The notes under the pieces were generated by a model. That model had not been told where the DNA came from, ran no database searches, and saw only the letters and a list, made by a program, of their open reading frames with translations. The translations under genes were made by a program, and so were the position numbers. A stretch of 64,000 nucleotides of DNA from CAZSAT01 sp964604675. Lineage in GTDB: Bacteria; Myxococcota_A; UBA796; CAJQPC01. The DNA is taken from contig CAZSAT010000003.1 in NCBI GenBank assembly GCA_964604675.1, forward strand, positions 62,001 to 126,000. Reading direction: 5' to 3'. This document shows positions 35,801-42,973 of the stretch, piece by piece; position 1 is the stretch's first letter, and every line of letters begins with the position of its first letter.

Positions 35801-36081
35801 TCCATCGTCACGTCGCCTCCGTTGACCTGGAGGGTGAGGTCGCAGGAGGTGGTGCCGTCGGCTTCGGGCACCTGGCCGGTGCAGGCGCGCTCGCCGTCGA
35901 CGTACCAGTTGACCACCAGGTCGGACGGATCGTGGTCCGGGTCGGAGGCGCTGCCGAAGAAGCTCTCTGTGTAGCCCTCGAGCACCTCGCTGCCGTCGAC
36001 GTGGCTGGTGATGGCCGCCAGCGGCTCGTTGTTGAAGCGGGTGACCGCCTGGTCCGAGCATGCGAGAAGGGCGAGCAACAC
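32836..36081 (-). CDS. Large PKD/Ig-like repeat lipoprotein
   Basis: 1081 residues. GTG start with GGAGG five bases upstream; an in-frame TGA 18 bases upstream rules out an earlier start. Signal MLLALLAC, Cys8 lipidated. The body is about ten tandem Ig/PKD-like domains of 85-100 residues; linkers recur as NSPPTCTID, NTAPSVSEV, NTAPSITSV, NNAPSIGSV, and each domain has acidic DADGD loops and a TCTVTPxDG strand. A C-terminal Ser/Thr/Gly-rich region with Cys pairs follows (WCFDCTNQSF). Very acidic, probably calcium-stabilised, and expected at the cell surface as an adhesin or structural protein. The repeats explain the periodic DNA similarity here. Confidence 0.9.
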   Translation of the reverse strand: MLLALLACSDQAVTRFNNEPLAAITSHVDGSEVLEGYTESFFGSASDPDHDPSDLVVNWYVDGERACTGQVPEADGTTSCDLTLQVNGGDVTMEVKDPEGAAGSDAVALTVVPTDRPVVELTSPTDDEPLYSDVLVVFEGIVSDGEDLAEDLVVWWQDDAGEGLDVDGQPDADGGVLGYGYLAEGDHALTLWAQDSSGKTGSDGVVVTVGPPNSPPTCTIDEPASGGSSESGAEVTFRGSVGDVDIGPERLVLSWSSDRDGSLSTSDASSDGSTGVSTSSLSIGTHQIALRVEDDLGAVCSESIAWSVGTPPDAEIDSPGTGTTVNEGDTVSFEGSVSDDQSTADELAVSWSSSVDGVLHEAPPDSSGRTAFSTADLRAGTHAISLTVTDTDGLYATDSLTLTVNGLPGAPVISLAPSNPTSDDSLSVAIDTAASDPEGDPITYSYAWFVGGTASSASTTATLPASATARDDTWRVDVTPNDGSGDGTAGSAEVTIGNSAPTVSSVTLSPDPAGTDDTLSCTPATASDADGDTVAYAYAWDVSGSDPGATTSSLSDEHHERGDTVTCTVTPTDGTDDGAAVASNTVTVANTAPSVSEVALSPDPAYAGETLSCSWAFDDADGDSDQSTASWAVGGATVASGTSYSGSFVRGDVVACTVTPDDGSDTGSDVSASLTIANTAPSITSVSISPNPADAADTLTCTYSGFSDVDGDSDASLVTWSVDGSTVGTGTTLASGFAKDDVVTCTVTPSDGLDDGTTRSASLTIDNNAPSIGSVSISPSAAYTDDTLVASASATDADGDGVDVDYDWYVEGSWVAVGSSLDGAVYFEKDETVYVVATPNDGEDTGASATSSSVTVLNSPPSAPVIAIDPSDPVAEVDDLWCELVTESTDADGDDIDYAFDWEVEGSAYPSGDSAELGPDTTEWSDDTVPAEDLFEDETWTCTVYPHDGDTYGDPDVDSVTVGAESEDSYSGSWSVWPSVSYSCAYGLVSVSVSTLSVVDSYPSIIVSGGGSQPGTMTGSFTATDTFTASSTLPGTCTETYTLSGTFTDTVTFSGTLSASYSGGLWCFDCTNQSFSVTATR

Positions 36082-36149
36082 GGCGCCTCCGTTCTCTCAG
36101 GGTAGCGTGCGGCGCCGTCCCTGTGCGCGGTGTCGTAGACTGCGCTCCG

Positions 36150-38459
36150 ATGCTGGCCCGGCGCCACATGCTGGCCCTCGGGGCCTTCTTCGCGTTCTCG
36201 TTGATGCCCGTGTTCACGCGGGCCGCCGACGCGCCCGTGATCACCATCGCTGCCTGGCGGGCGGTGTTGGTGGCCCTGGTGTTCGGGGCCTGGGCGTTCT
36301 GGAAGGAAGGCGGCAGCGCGGCGTTGGTCCCGCAAGGCGCCGCGCGCAAGCTCGGTGTGCTCTACGGTCTGGCGCTCGCGCTGGCGTCGTCGACCTTCGT
36401 GGCGGGCTACGCCTTCACCACCGCGGCGAACACGATCTTCCTGCACAACCTGGCGCCTGCGGTGGCCTTCCCGCTGGCGTGGTGGGCCTTCCGCGAGCGC
36501 CCGTCGGCGACGGCGCTCACGGGCGCAGCCGTCGCCGTGCTGGGGGTCGGCCTGCTGAGCGGCGTGTCGCTCTTCCAGTTCTCGCACATGGCCTCCACGC
36601 GTTTCCTGCTCGGGGACTTCCTCGCCTTCGTGTCGGCCATCGGGTACGCCGCGGTGCTCGTCTGCACCCGGGCCACCCGGCGCGCCGACACGCCGATCCT
36701 GGGAACGCTCTGGGTCGCGTGGGTGGTTGCGGCGACCGTGCTCTGCGTGGTGGCGCTGGCCACCGACGGCCTCGCCATCTCGGGGGTGGCCCTGGCGTGG
36801 GTGCTCGGGCTCGCGGTGGTGAGCACCAACGTTCCGTTCTGGCTGCTGAACCTCTCCATGCGGGAGATCGGCGCCGGCCTCGCCGCGGTGCTGTCGCTGT
36901 CCGAGGTGGTCTTCGTGACCCTCCTCGGCGTCGCGCTCTACGGGGAGAACCTGGCGCCCATCGGCTGGATGGGCGGGGTGTTGGTCACGGTGGGCGTGCT
37001 CTACCCGCTCCTCGTTCGAGACGACGTGTCGGGTGCGGCCTCCGGGGCACGGCTGCCGCCGGAGACCCTCGGGCGTCGCTGGTCGCGTCTCGGCCTCGGG
37101 CTGCTGCTTGTCAACGTGGGGGCGGCCCTGGCGTTGATCGAGGGCCTCGGCGCGGGGGCGCTGTTGGCCTGGGGAGGTCTCGCCTGCTTCGCGAGGCTCG
37201 GTGCCGGGCCGTTGAGCGATCTGCTCGGCGGTCGCTTCGCAGGGGCGGTCCGGTGGGCGCTCGGCGCGCTGGCTGTCGTGGTGTTGGCAGGGCTCGGACT
37301 GCGCGGAGGGTGGGACGACCCCTCCGGTTCGCTGGTCGCCGCCACCCTGGCCGGAGTCGCCTGGCTGGCTTCCGGTCGGCTGGCTGCTGGCGAGGGCGAG
37401 GATCGCGACGCGCGGCCGCTCGGTCGGCTCGGGTTGGCGGCCTTCGTGGTGGGCCAGATCCTGGCTGTGGGCCAACACCCCGCCGGGGTCTGGCTGCAGC
37501 TCGTGGCGGCGCTCGCCTGGGGCGTGGAGGCCTGGGGCGTGGTGCTGGGAGCCGTGCGCGGCGCGGCGCCGAGCGCCCTGGATCGCCTGGGTGACCACCT
37601 CTCGGGCCGCTGGGCGTGGGGCGCTGTGGGTGTGGCGTGGCTGCTCGGCGGTGTGGTGGCCGTGCCGCCTGGCCACCACGCGGTCGTCGAGCGCTTCGGG
37701 GCGCCGTTGCCGGAGGCGGCCGATGCTGGCCTGTTGGTGCGCCTGCCCCCGCCCTTGGAGCGGGTGCGCCTCGTCGACACCGCCGGTGTGCGCTCTTCGG
37801 TCCTCACCAGCGGCGACACCCCCTTGCTGTGCGGCGACCAGTCCATGGTGGCGGTGAGCGCCAGCGTGCATTGGATCGTCGCCGACCCCCACGCCTGGCT
37901 CTACGGCGCGGCGGAGCCCGAGCGGACCCTGACGACCGCGGGACGCTCCGCGCTGGTCGACGCCCTGGCGCGCCGCACCCACGACGAGGTGCTCACGGTG
38001 GGAAGGGCTGCGCTCGGCGACGAGCTGGTGGCCCGCGCCCAGACCGCCGCCGACCACGCCGGGCTCGGCATTCGGGTGCAGGATGTGCACCTCGCCTCGG
38101 CGTCTGTGCCAGCCCAGGTCACCGCAGCGTTCCTGGACGTGATCTCCGCCGACGAGGAACGCTCCCGCAGCGTCAACCTGGCGGAGGCCTACGCGACGGA
38201 CGTGCTGCCGCGCGCACGGGGTGACGCGCTGGCCTTGCTCGAGCAGGCGCAGGGCGACGCCATCGCGCTGGCGGCGCGCGCGGAGGCCTCGGCCGAGCGT
38301 GTCGTAGCCATCGCGGACGGCGGCGCCGCGGCCCCCGAGCTCACCCGACGCCGGCTGAGGCTGGAGGCGCGGGTCGAGAGCGTGGGGTCTGTTGTCGTGG
38401 CGCCGGTAGGCGTGCAGATCTGGCTGGGCGGCTCGCCCGTGACGGTGGAGGAGCGATGA
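36150..38459 (+). CDS. EamA transporter-HflK fusion protein
   Basis: 769 residues in one uninterrupted frame. Residues about 5-292 are a ten-helix DMT/EamA transporter (LALGAFFAFSLMPVFTRAA, ITIAAWRAVLVALVFGAWA, ANTIFLHNLAPAVAFPLAWW, AVLSLSEVVFVTLLGVALYGE). Residues about 310-480 add further hydrophobic helices. One helix at about 487-505 (AVGVAWLLGGVVAVPPG) leads into an SPFH/band-7 domain of HflK type: GHHAVVERFGAPLPEA, DQSMVAVSASVHWIVADP, VTAAFLDVISADEERSRSVNLAEAY cut here at VISADEERS, then a coiled coil. HflK normally forms a membrane ring with HflC that modulates the FtsH protease. An internal restart giving a separate HflK is possible. ATG 36168 is an alternative start. Confidence 0.88.
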   Translation: MLARRHMLALGAFFAFSLMPVFTRAADAPVITIAAWRAVLVALVFGAWAFWKEGGSAALVPQGAARKLGVLYGLALALASSTFVAGYAFTTAANTIFLHNLAPAVAFPLAWWAFRERPSATALTGAAVAVLGVGLLSGVSLFQFSHMASTRFLLGDFLAFVSAIGYAAVLVCTRATRRADTPILGTLWVAWVVAATVLCVVALATDGLAISGVALAWVLGLAVVSTNVPFWLLNLSMREIGAGLAAVLSLSEVVFVTLLGVALYGENLAPIGWMGGVLVTVGVLYPLLVRDDVSGAASGARLPPETLGRRWSRLGLGLLLVNVGAALALIEGLGAGALLAWGGLACFARLGAGPLSDLLGGRFAGAVRWALGALAVVVLAGLGLRGGWDDPSGSLVAATLAGVAWLASGRLAAGEGEDRDARPLGRLGLAAFVVGQILAVGQHPAGVWLQLVAALAWGVEAWGVVLGAVRGAAPSALDRLGDHLSGRWAWGAVGVAWLLGGVVAVPPGHHAVVERFGAPLPEAADAGLLVRLPPPLERVRLVDTAGVRSSVLTSGDTPLLCGDQSMVAVSASVHWIVADPHAWLYGAAEPERTLTTAGRSALVDALARRTHDEVLTVGRAALGDELVARAQTAADHAGLGIRVQDVHLASASVPAQVTAAFLDVISADEERSRSVNLAEAYATDVLPRARGDALALLEQAQGDAIALAARAEASAERVVAIADGGAAAPELTRRRLRLEARVESVGSVVVAPVGVQIWLGGSPVTVEER

Positions 38460-39313
38460 AGGCTCTCTTGGCGGGAGTGACGGCCGTGGTGTTGGCGGCG
38501 TCGTCGCTCTACACGCTCGACGCGCGCGAGGTCGCCGTGGTGACCAGCTTCGGAGCGCCCGTGGAGACCGTCACCGAGCCCGGGCTGAAGCTGCGCGCGC
38601 CCTGGCCGCTCCATCAGGTGGTGCGCTTCGACAGCCGGGCTCGGCTCCTCCAGGTGCCGGGCACCGAGGTGCTCACCGCCGACAAGAAGAACCTCGTGGT
38701 CGAGGCGTATGCAATCTGGAAGGTCGCGGATCCCCAGACCTTCCTCGAAGCGGTGGGCAGCGCCGAGGTGGCCGAGGCGAGGCTGAGCGATCTCGTGGTC
38801 TCGCGCCTGGCGTCCACCCTGGGCGAGACCGCCTACGAGGACCTGCTGCGAGTCACCCCTGAGGTGGGCGATCTGCTGCCTGGAGCCGCCTTGCAGGGCG
38901 TTGCGGTCGTCGCGCGGGAGCGCCTGGGCATCGACGTGCTCGACCTGCGCATCGGGCACCTGGGACTGCCGCTCCAGAACGAGCAGTCGATCTACGAGCG
39001 CATGCGCGCGGAACGCCTCCGCATCGCGAACCAGTACCGGAGCGAGGGCGAAGAGCAGGCCACCCGCATCCGCGCCACCGCCGACCGCCAGGCCGCGGAG
39101 ATCCTGGCGGCCGCCGAGCGCGACGCCAGCGGCATCACGGCCCGGGCGGAGGGCGCGGCCGCGCGGGTCTATGCGTCGGCCTACCGGCAACACCCGGACT
39201 TCTACGGCTTCCTCAGCGAGCTCGAAGCGTCCACGTCGGTGCTCGATGAGGACGCCGTGCTGGTGCTCTCGCCCGACGACCCGCTCCTCGGCGCGCTCCG
39301 GGACGGCCCATGA
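38456..39313 (+). CDS. hflC: HflC-like SPFH protein
   Basis: 285 residues, ATG overlapping the fusion gene stop (ATGA). One N-terminal membrane helix (LLAGVTAVVLAASSLYTL), then the SPFH domain: REVAVVTSFGAPVETVTEPG, KLRAPWPLHQVVRFD, DKKNLVVEAYAIWKVADP, and the HflC-specific C-terminal part IYERMRAERLRIANQYRSEG, then RADRQAAEIL-type coiled coil and HPDFYGFLSELEAS. Length is slightly below E. coli HflC. Expected in the inner membrane facing the periplasm with HflK. No ftsH in the window. Confidence 0.92.
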   Translation: MKALLAGVTAVVLAASSLYTLDAREVAVVTSFGAPVETVTEPGLKLRAPWPLHQVVRFDSRARLLQVPGTEVLTADKKNLVVEAYAIWKVADPQTFLEAVGSAEVAEARLSDLVVSRLASTLGETAYEDLLRVTPEVGDLLPGAALQGVAVVARERLGIDVLDLRIGHLGLPLQNEQSIYERMRAERLRIANQYRSEGEEQATRIRATADRQAAEILAAAERDASGITARAEGAAARVYASAYRQHPDFYGFLSELEASTSVLDEDAVLVLSPDDPLLGALRDGP

Positions 39314-40149
39314 GGTGGCTGGGCCTCGTCGGGGTGCTGGCCCTCGGCGCCTTCGCGGCGAGCGGCGTGATGTTCGTCGACTCCGACGAGGTGGCCGTGG
39401 TGTACCGCCTGGGAGCGGTCGATCGAAGCGTGGCCTCGGGCCTGGGGCTCCGGCTTCCCTGGCCCTTGGAGACCGACGAGCGCGTCGAGGTGTCGACGGT
39501 CCGCCGCGCCCTGATCGACGAGCGTCGCCTCCTCACCGGCGACACGAACCTCGTCGACGTCGCCCTGGTCGCGCAGTACTCGGTGTCGGACCCCGTGGCC
39601 TTCTCGGTCGCCCTCTCGGACCCCGACGGGGTCGTGGTGGACTCGGTCATGGCGGCGGTCACGGAGATCGTCGCCACCGTCGAGGTCGACACGCTCCTGA
39701 CCACGGGGCGAGGCGCGCTCGAACAGGGCGTGCGCGCGGCCGCACAGGCCCGCCTCGATGCCCTCCACGCTGGTGTGGCGCTCGCCAGCGTGGAGGTGGC
39801 GAAGCTGGCTCCGCCCCCTGCGGTGGTCGATGCGTTCAACGACGTGAGCTCCGCACGCGGAGACCGGGAGACCCTGGCCCTGAGCGCCGAGGGCTACGCC
39901 AGCGAGGTCGTGCCGGAGGCTCGCGGCACCGCGGCCCGTTGGGTGGAGGAGGCGACCGGGAGCGCGTCGCAGGTCACGGCCCGGGCGCAGTCCGACAGCA
40001 CCCGGTTCCTCGAGCTGGCCGGGCAGGACGACCCCTCCCTGCGCTGGGAGCTCTGGAAGAAGGCCGCAGCCGAGGTGGGCCGGTCGGCCGATGTTCGGGT
40101 TGCCCGCGCTGGCACCCAGCTGGTGCTTCCGGCCCCTCCGTCCCGCTGA
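39310..40149 (+). CDS. HflK-like SPFH protein, second copy
   Basis: 279 residues, coupled to hflC by ATGA. One N-terminal helix (WLGLVGVLALGAFAASGVMF), then SPFH: SDEVAVVYRLGAVDRSVASG, GLRLPWPLETDERV, LTGDTNLVDVALVAQYSVSDP, and the HflK signature PPPAVVDAFNDVSSARGDRE followed by GYASEVVPEARG. It lacks the Gly-rich cytoplasmic N-terminal tail of E. coli HflK. The operon thus holds one fused HflK, one HflC and one more HflK, in that order. Confidence 0.9.
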   Translation: MRWLGLVGVLALGAFAASGVMFVDSDEVAVVYRLGAVDRSVASGLGLRLPWPLETDERVEVSTVRRALIDERRLLTGDTNLVDVALVAQYSVSDPVAFSVALSDPDGVVVDSVMAAVTEIVATVEVDTLLTTGRGALEQGVRAAAQARLDALHAGVALASVEVAKLAPPPAVVDAFNDVSSARGDRETLALSAEGYASEVVPEARGTAARWVEEATGSASQVTARAQSDSTRFLELAGQDDPSLRWELWKKAAAEVGRSADVRVARAGTQLVLPAPPSR

Positions 40150-40213
40150 GTCGGTGGCGGCATCGGCCCCTCCGCCGCGTGTTGCCGCTGGCCGCCCGCG
40201 CTACGCTCGCCTC

Positions 40214-41671
40214 GTGAAGCAGCTCAAGTTCATCGCCGTCGTCGTCGTGCTCCTGAACCTCGCAGTGGTCGCCTGGCTGCTGCTCCGGCACGAGGACACC
40301 ACGCCCCAGGCGCTCGACGAGGTGGTGGCCGACCTCGCCGAAGACAACACGATGGCGGCGGCTCGCTACGACCTCACGGATCGCGCTGGGGAGCTCAACC
40401 TCATCCTGATCTCGCTGGATGCCCTGCGCTGGGACCGCACGGGGGTGGCCGGCAACCCGGACGGGCTCACCCCCAACCTGGACGCCTTCGCGGAAGAAGC
40501 GGTGGTCTTCACGGACGCGACGTCCGCGGCGCCCTGGACCCTCCCGAGCCACATGAGCGTGTGGACAGGTCGGTGGCCGAGCGTTCATGGGGTCACGAAC
40601 AAGCTCAAGCTCCTGGGCAGCGATCAGATGGCCGAGACGGCCCTCTCGCCGGGCATCGAGACCTACCCGGACCACCTGATGAGGCAGGGCTTCACCGCGG
40701 CGGGGTTCACCGGGGGGGCCGGCGTGCAGGGTCGCTACGGCTTCGGCCGCGGCTTCGAGACCTACCTCGACGACCGCTACTTCGGTGGGCTCGACTACTC
40801 GGTGCCCGCTGCGCTGGCCTGGGCCGACGAGCACCGTTCGGAGCGCTTCTTCCTGTTCCTGCACGGCTACGACACCCACGGTCAGTACGACCTCGCCGAC
40901 GGGGAGCTGTCGGGCATCGCCTACGAAGGAGAGCTCAACGGGAGCAAGGACGAACAGGCCGAGCTGCGGGAGGGCGGCCTCGACGCGATCGCCGCCCCGG
41001 GCGACGAGCCCTCGGTCGCCTCGCTGGACGCGGCCGACGCGGCCTTCCTCGAGGCGGTCTACGACAAGAAGGTCCGCAACGCCGACGACAGGCTGGGCAC
41101 CTTCCTCGGCCGCCTCCGCGCGATGGGCCTCTACGAGAACTCGGTCATCGCCATCATGTCCGACCACGGCGACGAGTTCATGGAACACGGCTACGTCGAC
41201 CACGGGCCCACCCTCTGCCAGCACCAGCTCCACGTGGCGATGATGGTGCGCTTCCCCGGCTACGAGCGGCGCCAGGACGTGGACACGCCCGTGCGGACGA
41301 TCGACCTCTTCCCGACGCTCTTCGACGCGATGGGGCTGAGCGGGCCGGGCGGCGTGGACGGGGTGTCGCGGTTGCCGCTCTTGCGCGGCGAGGACCAGCC
41401 GATCGATGTGTTCGCCGAGACCGACTACCGGCTCTTCGTGCACCGGCGCATGATCCGGCAGGGCGACTGGAAGCTCACCCTGGACCTGCAGGACGGCGGG
41501 CGTGAGCTCTTCTACCTGCCCGACGACCCGGACGAGCAGAACGATCTGTCCAGCTCGGAGCCACGGCGCACCTACGAGATGGAGCAGGCCCTGCGCAGCT
41601 GGATGGCGGACACGCGCACCAACCCGCAGGACTACCTGGGCCTGAAGCAGAATCCGATCGAGATCTTCTGA
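40214..41671 (+). CDS. Membrane-anchored sulfatase-family protein, Thr-type
   Basis: 485 residues from GTG 40214 (VKQLKFIAVVVVLLNLAVVA), a basic residue pair then one membrane helix. Catalytic domain: NLILISLDALRWDRTGVAG (metal Asp), TPNLDAFAEEAVVF, then PWTLPSHMSVWTGRWPSVHG in which Thr replaces the formylglycine Cys, and MSDHGDEFMEHGYVDHG. RTIDLFPTLFDAMGL and the WKLTLDLQDGGRELFYLPDDP C-terminal strand (two pieces of the same region) are typical of arylsulfatase-like proteins. Predicted to act outside the inner membrane on a sulfate or phosphate ester. It opens a same-strand run with a sulfotransferase 2 nt after its stop. Confidence 0.92.
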   Translation: MKQLKFIAVVVVLLNLAVVAWLLLRHEDTTPQALDEVVADLAEDNTMAAARYDLTDRAGELNLILISLDALRWDRTGVAGNPDGLTPNLDAFAEEAVVFTDATSAAPWTLPSHMSVWTGRWPSVHGVTNKLKLLGSDQMAETALSPGIETYPDHLMRQGFTAAGFTGGAGVQGRYGFGRGFETYLDDRYFGGLDYSVPAALAWADEHRSERFFLFLHGYDTHGQYDLADGELSGIAYEGELNGSKDEQAELREGGLDAIAAPGDEPSVASLDAADAAFLEAVYDKKVRNADDRLGTFLGRLRAMGLYENSVIAIMSDHGDEFMEHGYVDHGPTLCQHQLHVAMMVRFPGYERRQDVDTPVRTIDLFPTLFDAMGLSGPGGVDGVSRLPLLRGEDQPIDVFAETDYRLFVHRRMIRQGDWKLTLDLQDGGRELFYLPDDPDEQNDLSSSEPRRTYEMEQALRSWMADTRTNPQDYLGLKQNPIEIF

Positions 41672-41673
41672 GC

Positions 41674-42930
41674 GTGCCGACCCCGTCCGTCTTCGCGGCG
41701 CTCCGGGAGCGGCGGCCGCCCCCCTACCTCGACTTCCGCGCGCGCGTCGGTGAGCTGGTCCTCGTGGTGTCCTCGTCGCGAGGGGGCTCGAGCGTCTTCA
41801 CCGAGATGTTGCGCCACGTGCCGGAGCTCAACGCCCTCCGAGCGGAGGTGAACCCGTTCCTCCGGCTCGCCGGGGCCGAGGGACCGGACGACGACGGCCT
41901 CGACGCCGGTGCGGCCTTCGACGGCGCCACCCTGGATGCCGAGCTCGCGCTGGACGCCGGGCGGTGGTCCGGGCTCGACGAGCGGGGCGTCGAGGCCTTC
42001 GGCCTGGACCTGACCTGGAGGCTCGCGGCCCAGTGGCCCGAGGAGCGCTTCGATCCCGAGCACGTGGTGCGCTGGACGCGGGCCGCGCTTCCGATCGACG
42101 ACCTCGTGGGCTTCCACCTGCGCGTGCTGGCGTCGGTGCGCCGCCAGCACCCGGCGGTGGACCCCTGGTACTACGACATCGCCCCCGAACGGGTGGCAGC
42201 GGCCTTCCCCGAGCTGCCCCGTCCGAGCGGTCCCCCCAGCGGGAGCGTGCTCGAGGAGCCCCCCTTCGTGCTCGTGCAGCCGTGGCATGTAGCCACCCCG
42301 TCGGAGCTGGCGGAGCGGCCCCTGGTGGTGAAGACCCCGAGCAACGCCTACCGCCTCGACTGGTGGCGCGCGGCCTTTCCCGCGGCGCGGCTCCGCATCC
42401 TGCACCTGGTACGCAACCCGGCGGCCTCCATCAACGGTCTGTACGACGGCTGGCGCTACCGGGGCTTCCACGCCCACCAGGTCGGTGGCCTCGACATCGA
42501 TGGCTACAGCCACCTGCCCGGCGGGCGGACGTGGTGGAAGTACGACCGCCCGCCCGGCTGGCGCGCCTACCGTGCGGCACGCCTCGAGGAGGTCTGCGCC
42601 TTCCAGTGGCGCTCCGCCCACCGGCATGCTCTGGACTGGCTGGCTGCTCACCCCGAGGTCGACCGGCTGCGCGTGCGCTTCGAGGACGTGGTGGGAGAGC
42701 CCGACGTGCGCCGAGAGGCCCTGGACCGCCTGGGGGGCTGGCTCGGGCTGGCTCCTGGTGGCGCGCTCCAGCGCATCGGCGACGCCGGGCTGCCACCGAT
42801 CATGGCCACCGATGCCCCTCGCCAGCGGCGCTGGTTCGCGCGTGCCGAGATGCTGGGCCCGGTGTTGGACGACAACGTCCGGGGGCTGGCGTGTGACCTC
42901 GGCTACAACGGGCAGGACCACTGGACGTAA
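41674..42930 (+). CDS. Sulfotransferase
   Basis: 418 residues from GTG. PAPS-binding motifs: 5'-phosphosulfate loop VVSSSRGGSSVFTEML near residues 31-46 and 3'-phosphate motif LRILHLVRNPAASINGLYDG near residue 245. Transfers sulfuryl groups from PAPS to an unknown acceptor in the cytosol. Cluster position between a sulfatase-family gene and a B12 radical SAM gene suggests that the acceptor is a metabolite or glycan of that cluster (inference). Trp/Arg-rich segments around residue 290 are characteristic only of this protein. Confidence 0.9.
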   Translation: MPTPSVFAALRERRPPPYLDFRARVGELVLVVSSSRGGSSVFTEMLRHVPELNALRAEVNPFLRLAGAEGPDDDGLDAGAAFDGATLDAELALDAGRWSGLDERGVEAFGLDLTWRLAAQWPEERFDPEHVVRWTRAALPIDDLVGFHLRVLASVRRQHPAVDPWYYDIAPERVAAAFPELPRPSGPPSGSVLEEPPFVLVQPWHVATPSELAERPLVVKTPSNAYRLDWWRAAFPAARLRILHLVRNPAASINGLYDGWRYRGFHAHQVGGLDIDGYSHLPGGRTWWKYDRPPGWRAYRAARLEEVCAFQWRSAHRHALDWLAAHPEVDRLRVRFEDVVGEPDVRREALDRLGGWLGLAPGGALQRIGDAGLPPIMATDAPRQRRWFARAEMLGPVLDDNVRGLACDLGYNGQDHWT

Positions 42931-42973
42931 GCGCGGTCAGCTCGCTATCCTTGCCCCACAGAAGGGAGCCGAC

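Noticed and set aside
32836..36081. Regularly spaced DNA repeats that could suggest a CRISPR array
   Set aside because: The period is about 260-300 bases, coincides with protein domains and lacks short identical repeats.
36150..40149. Complete FtsH-HflKC quality-control operon
   Set aside because: No FtsH-type AAA+ protease is encoded in the window.
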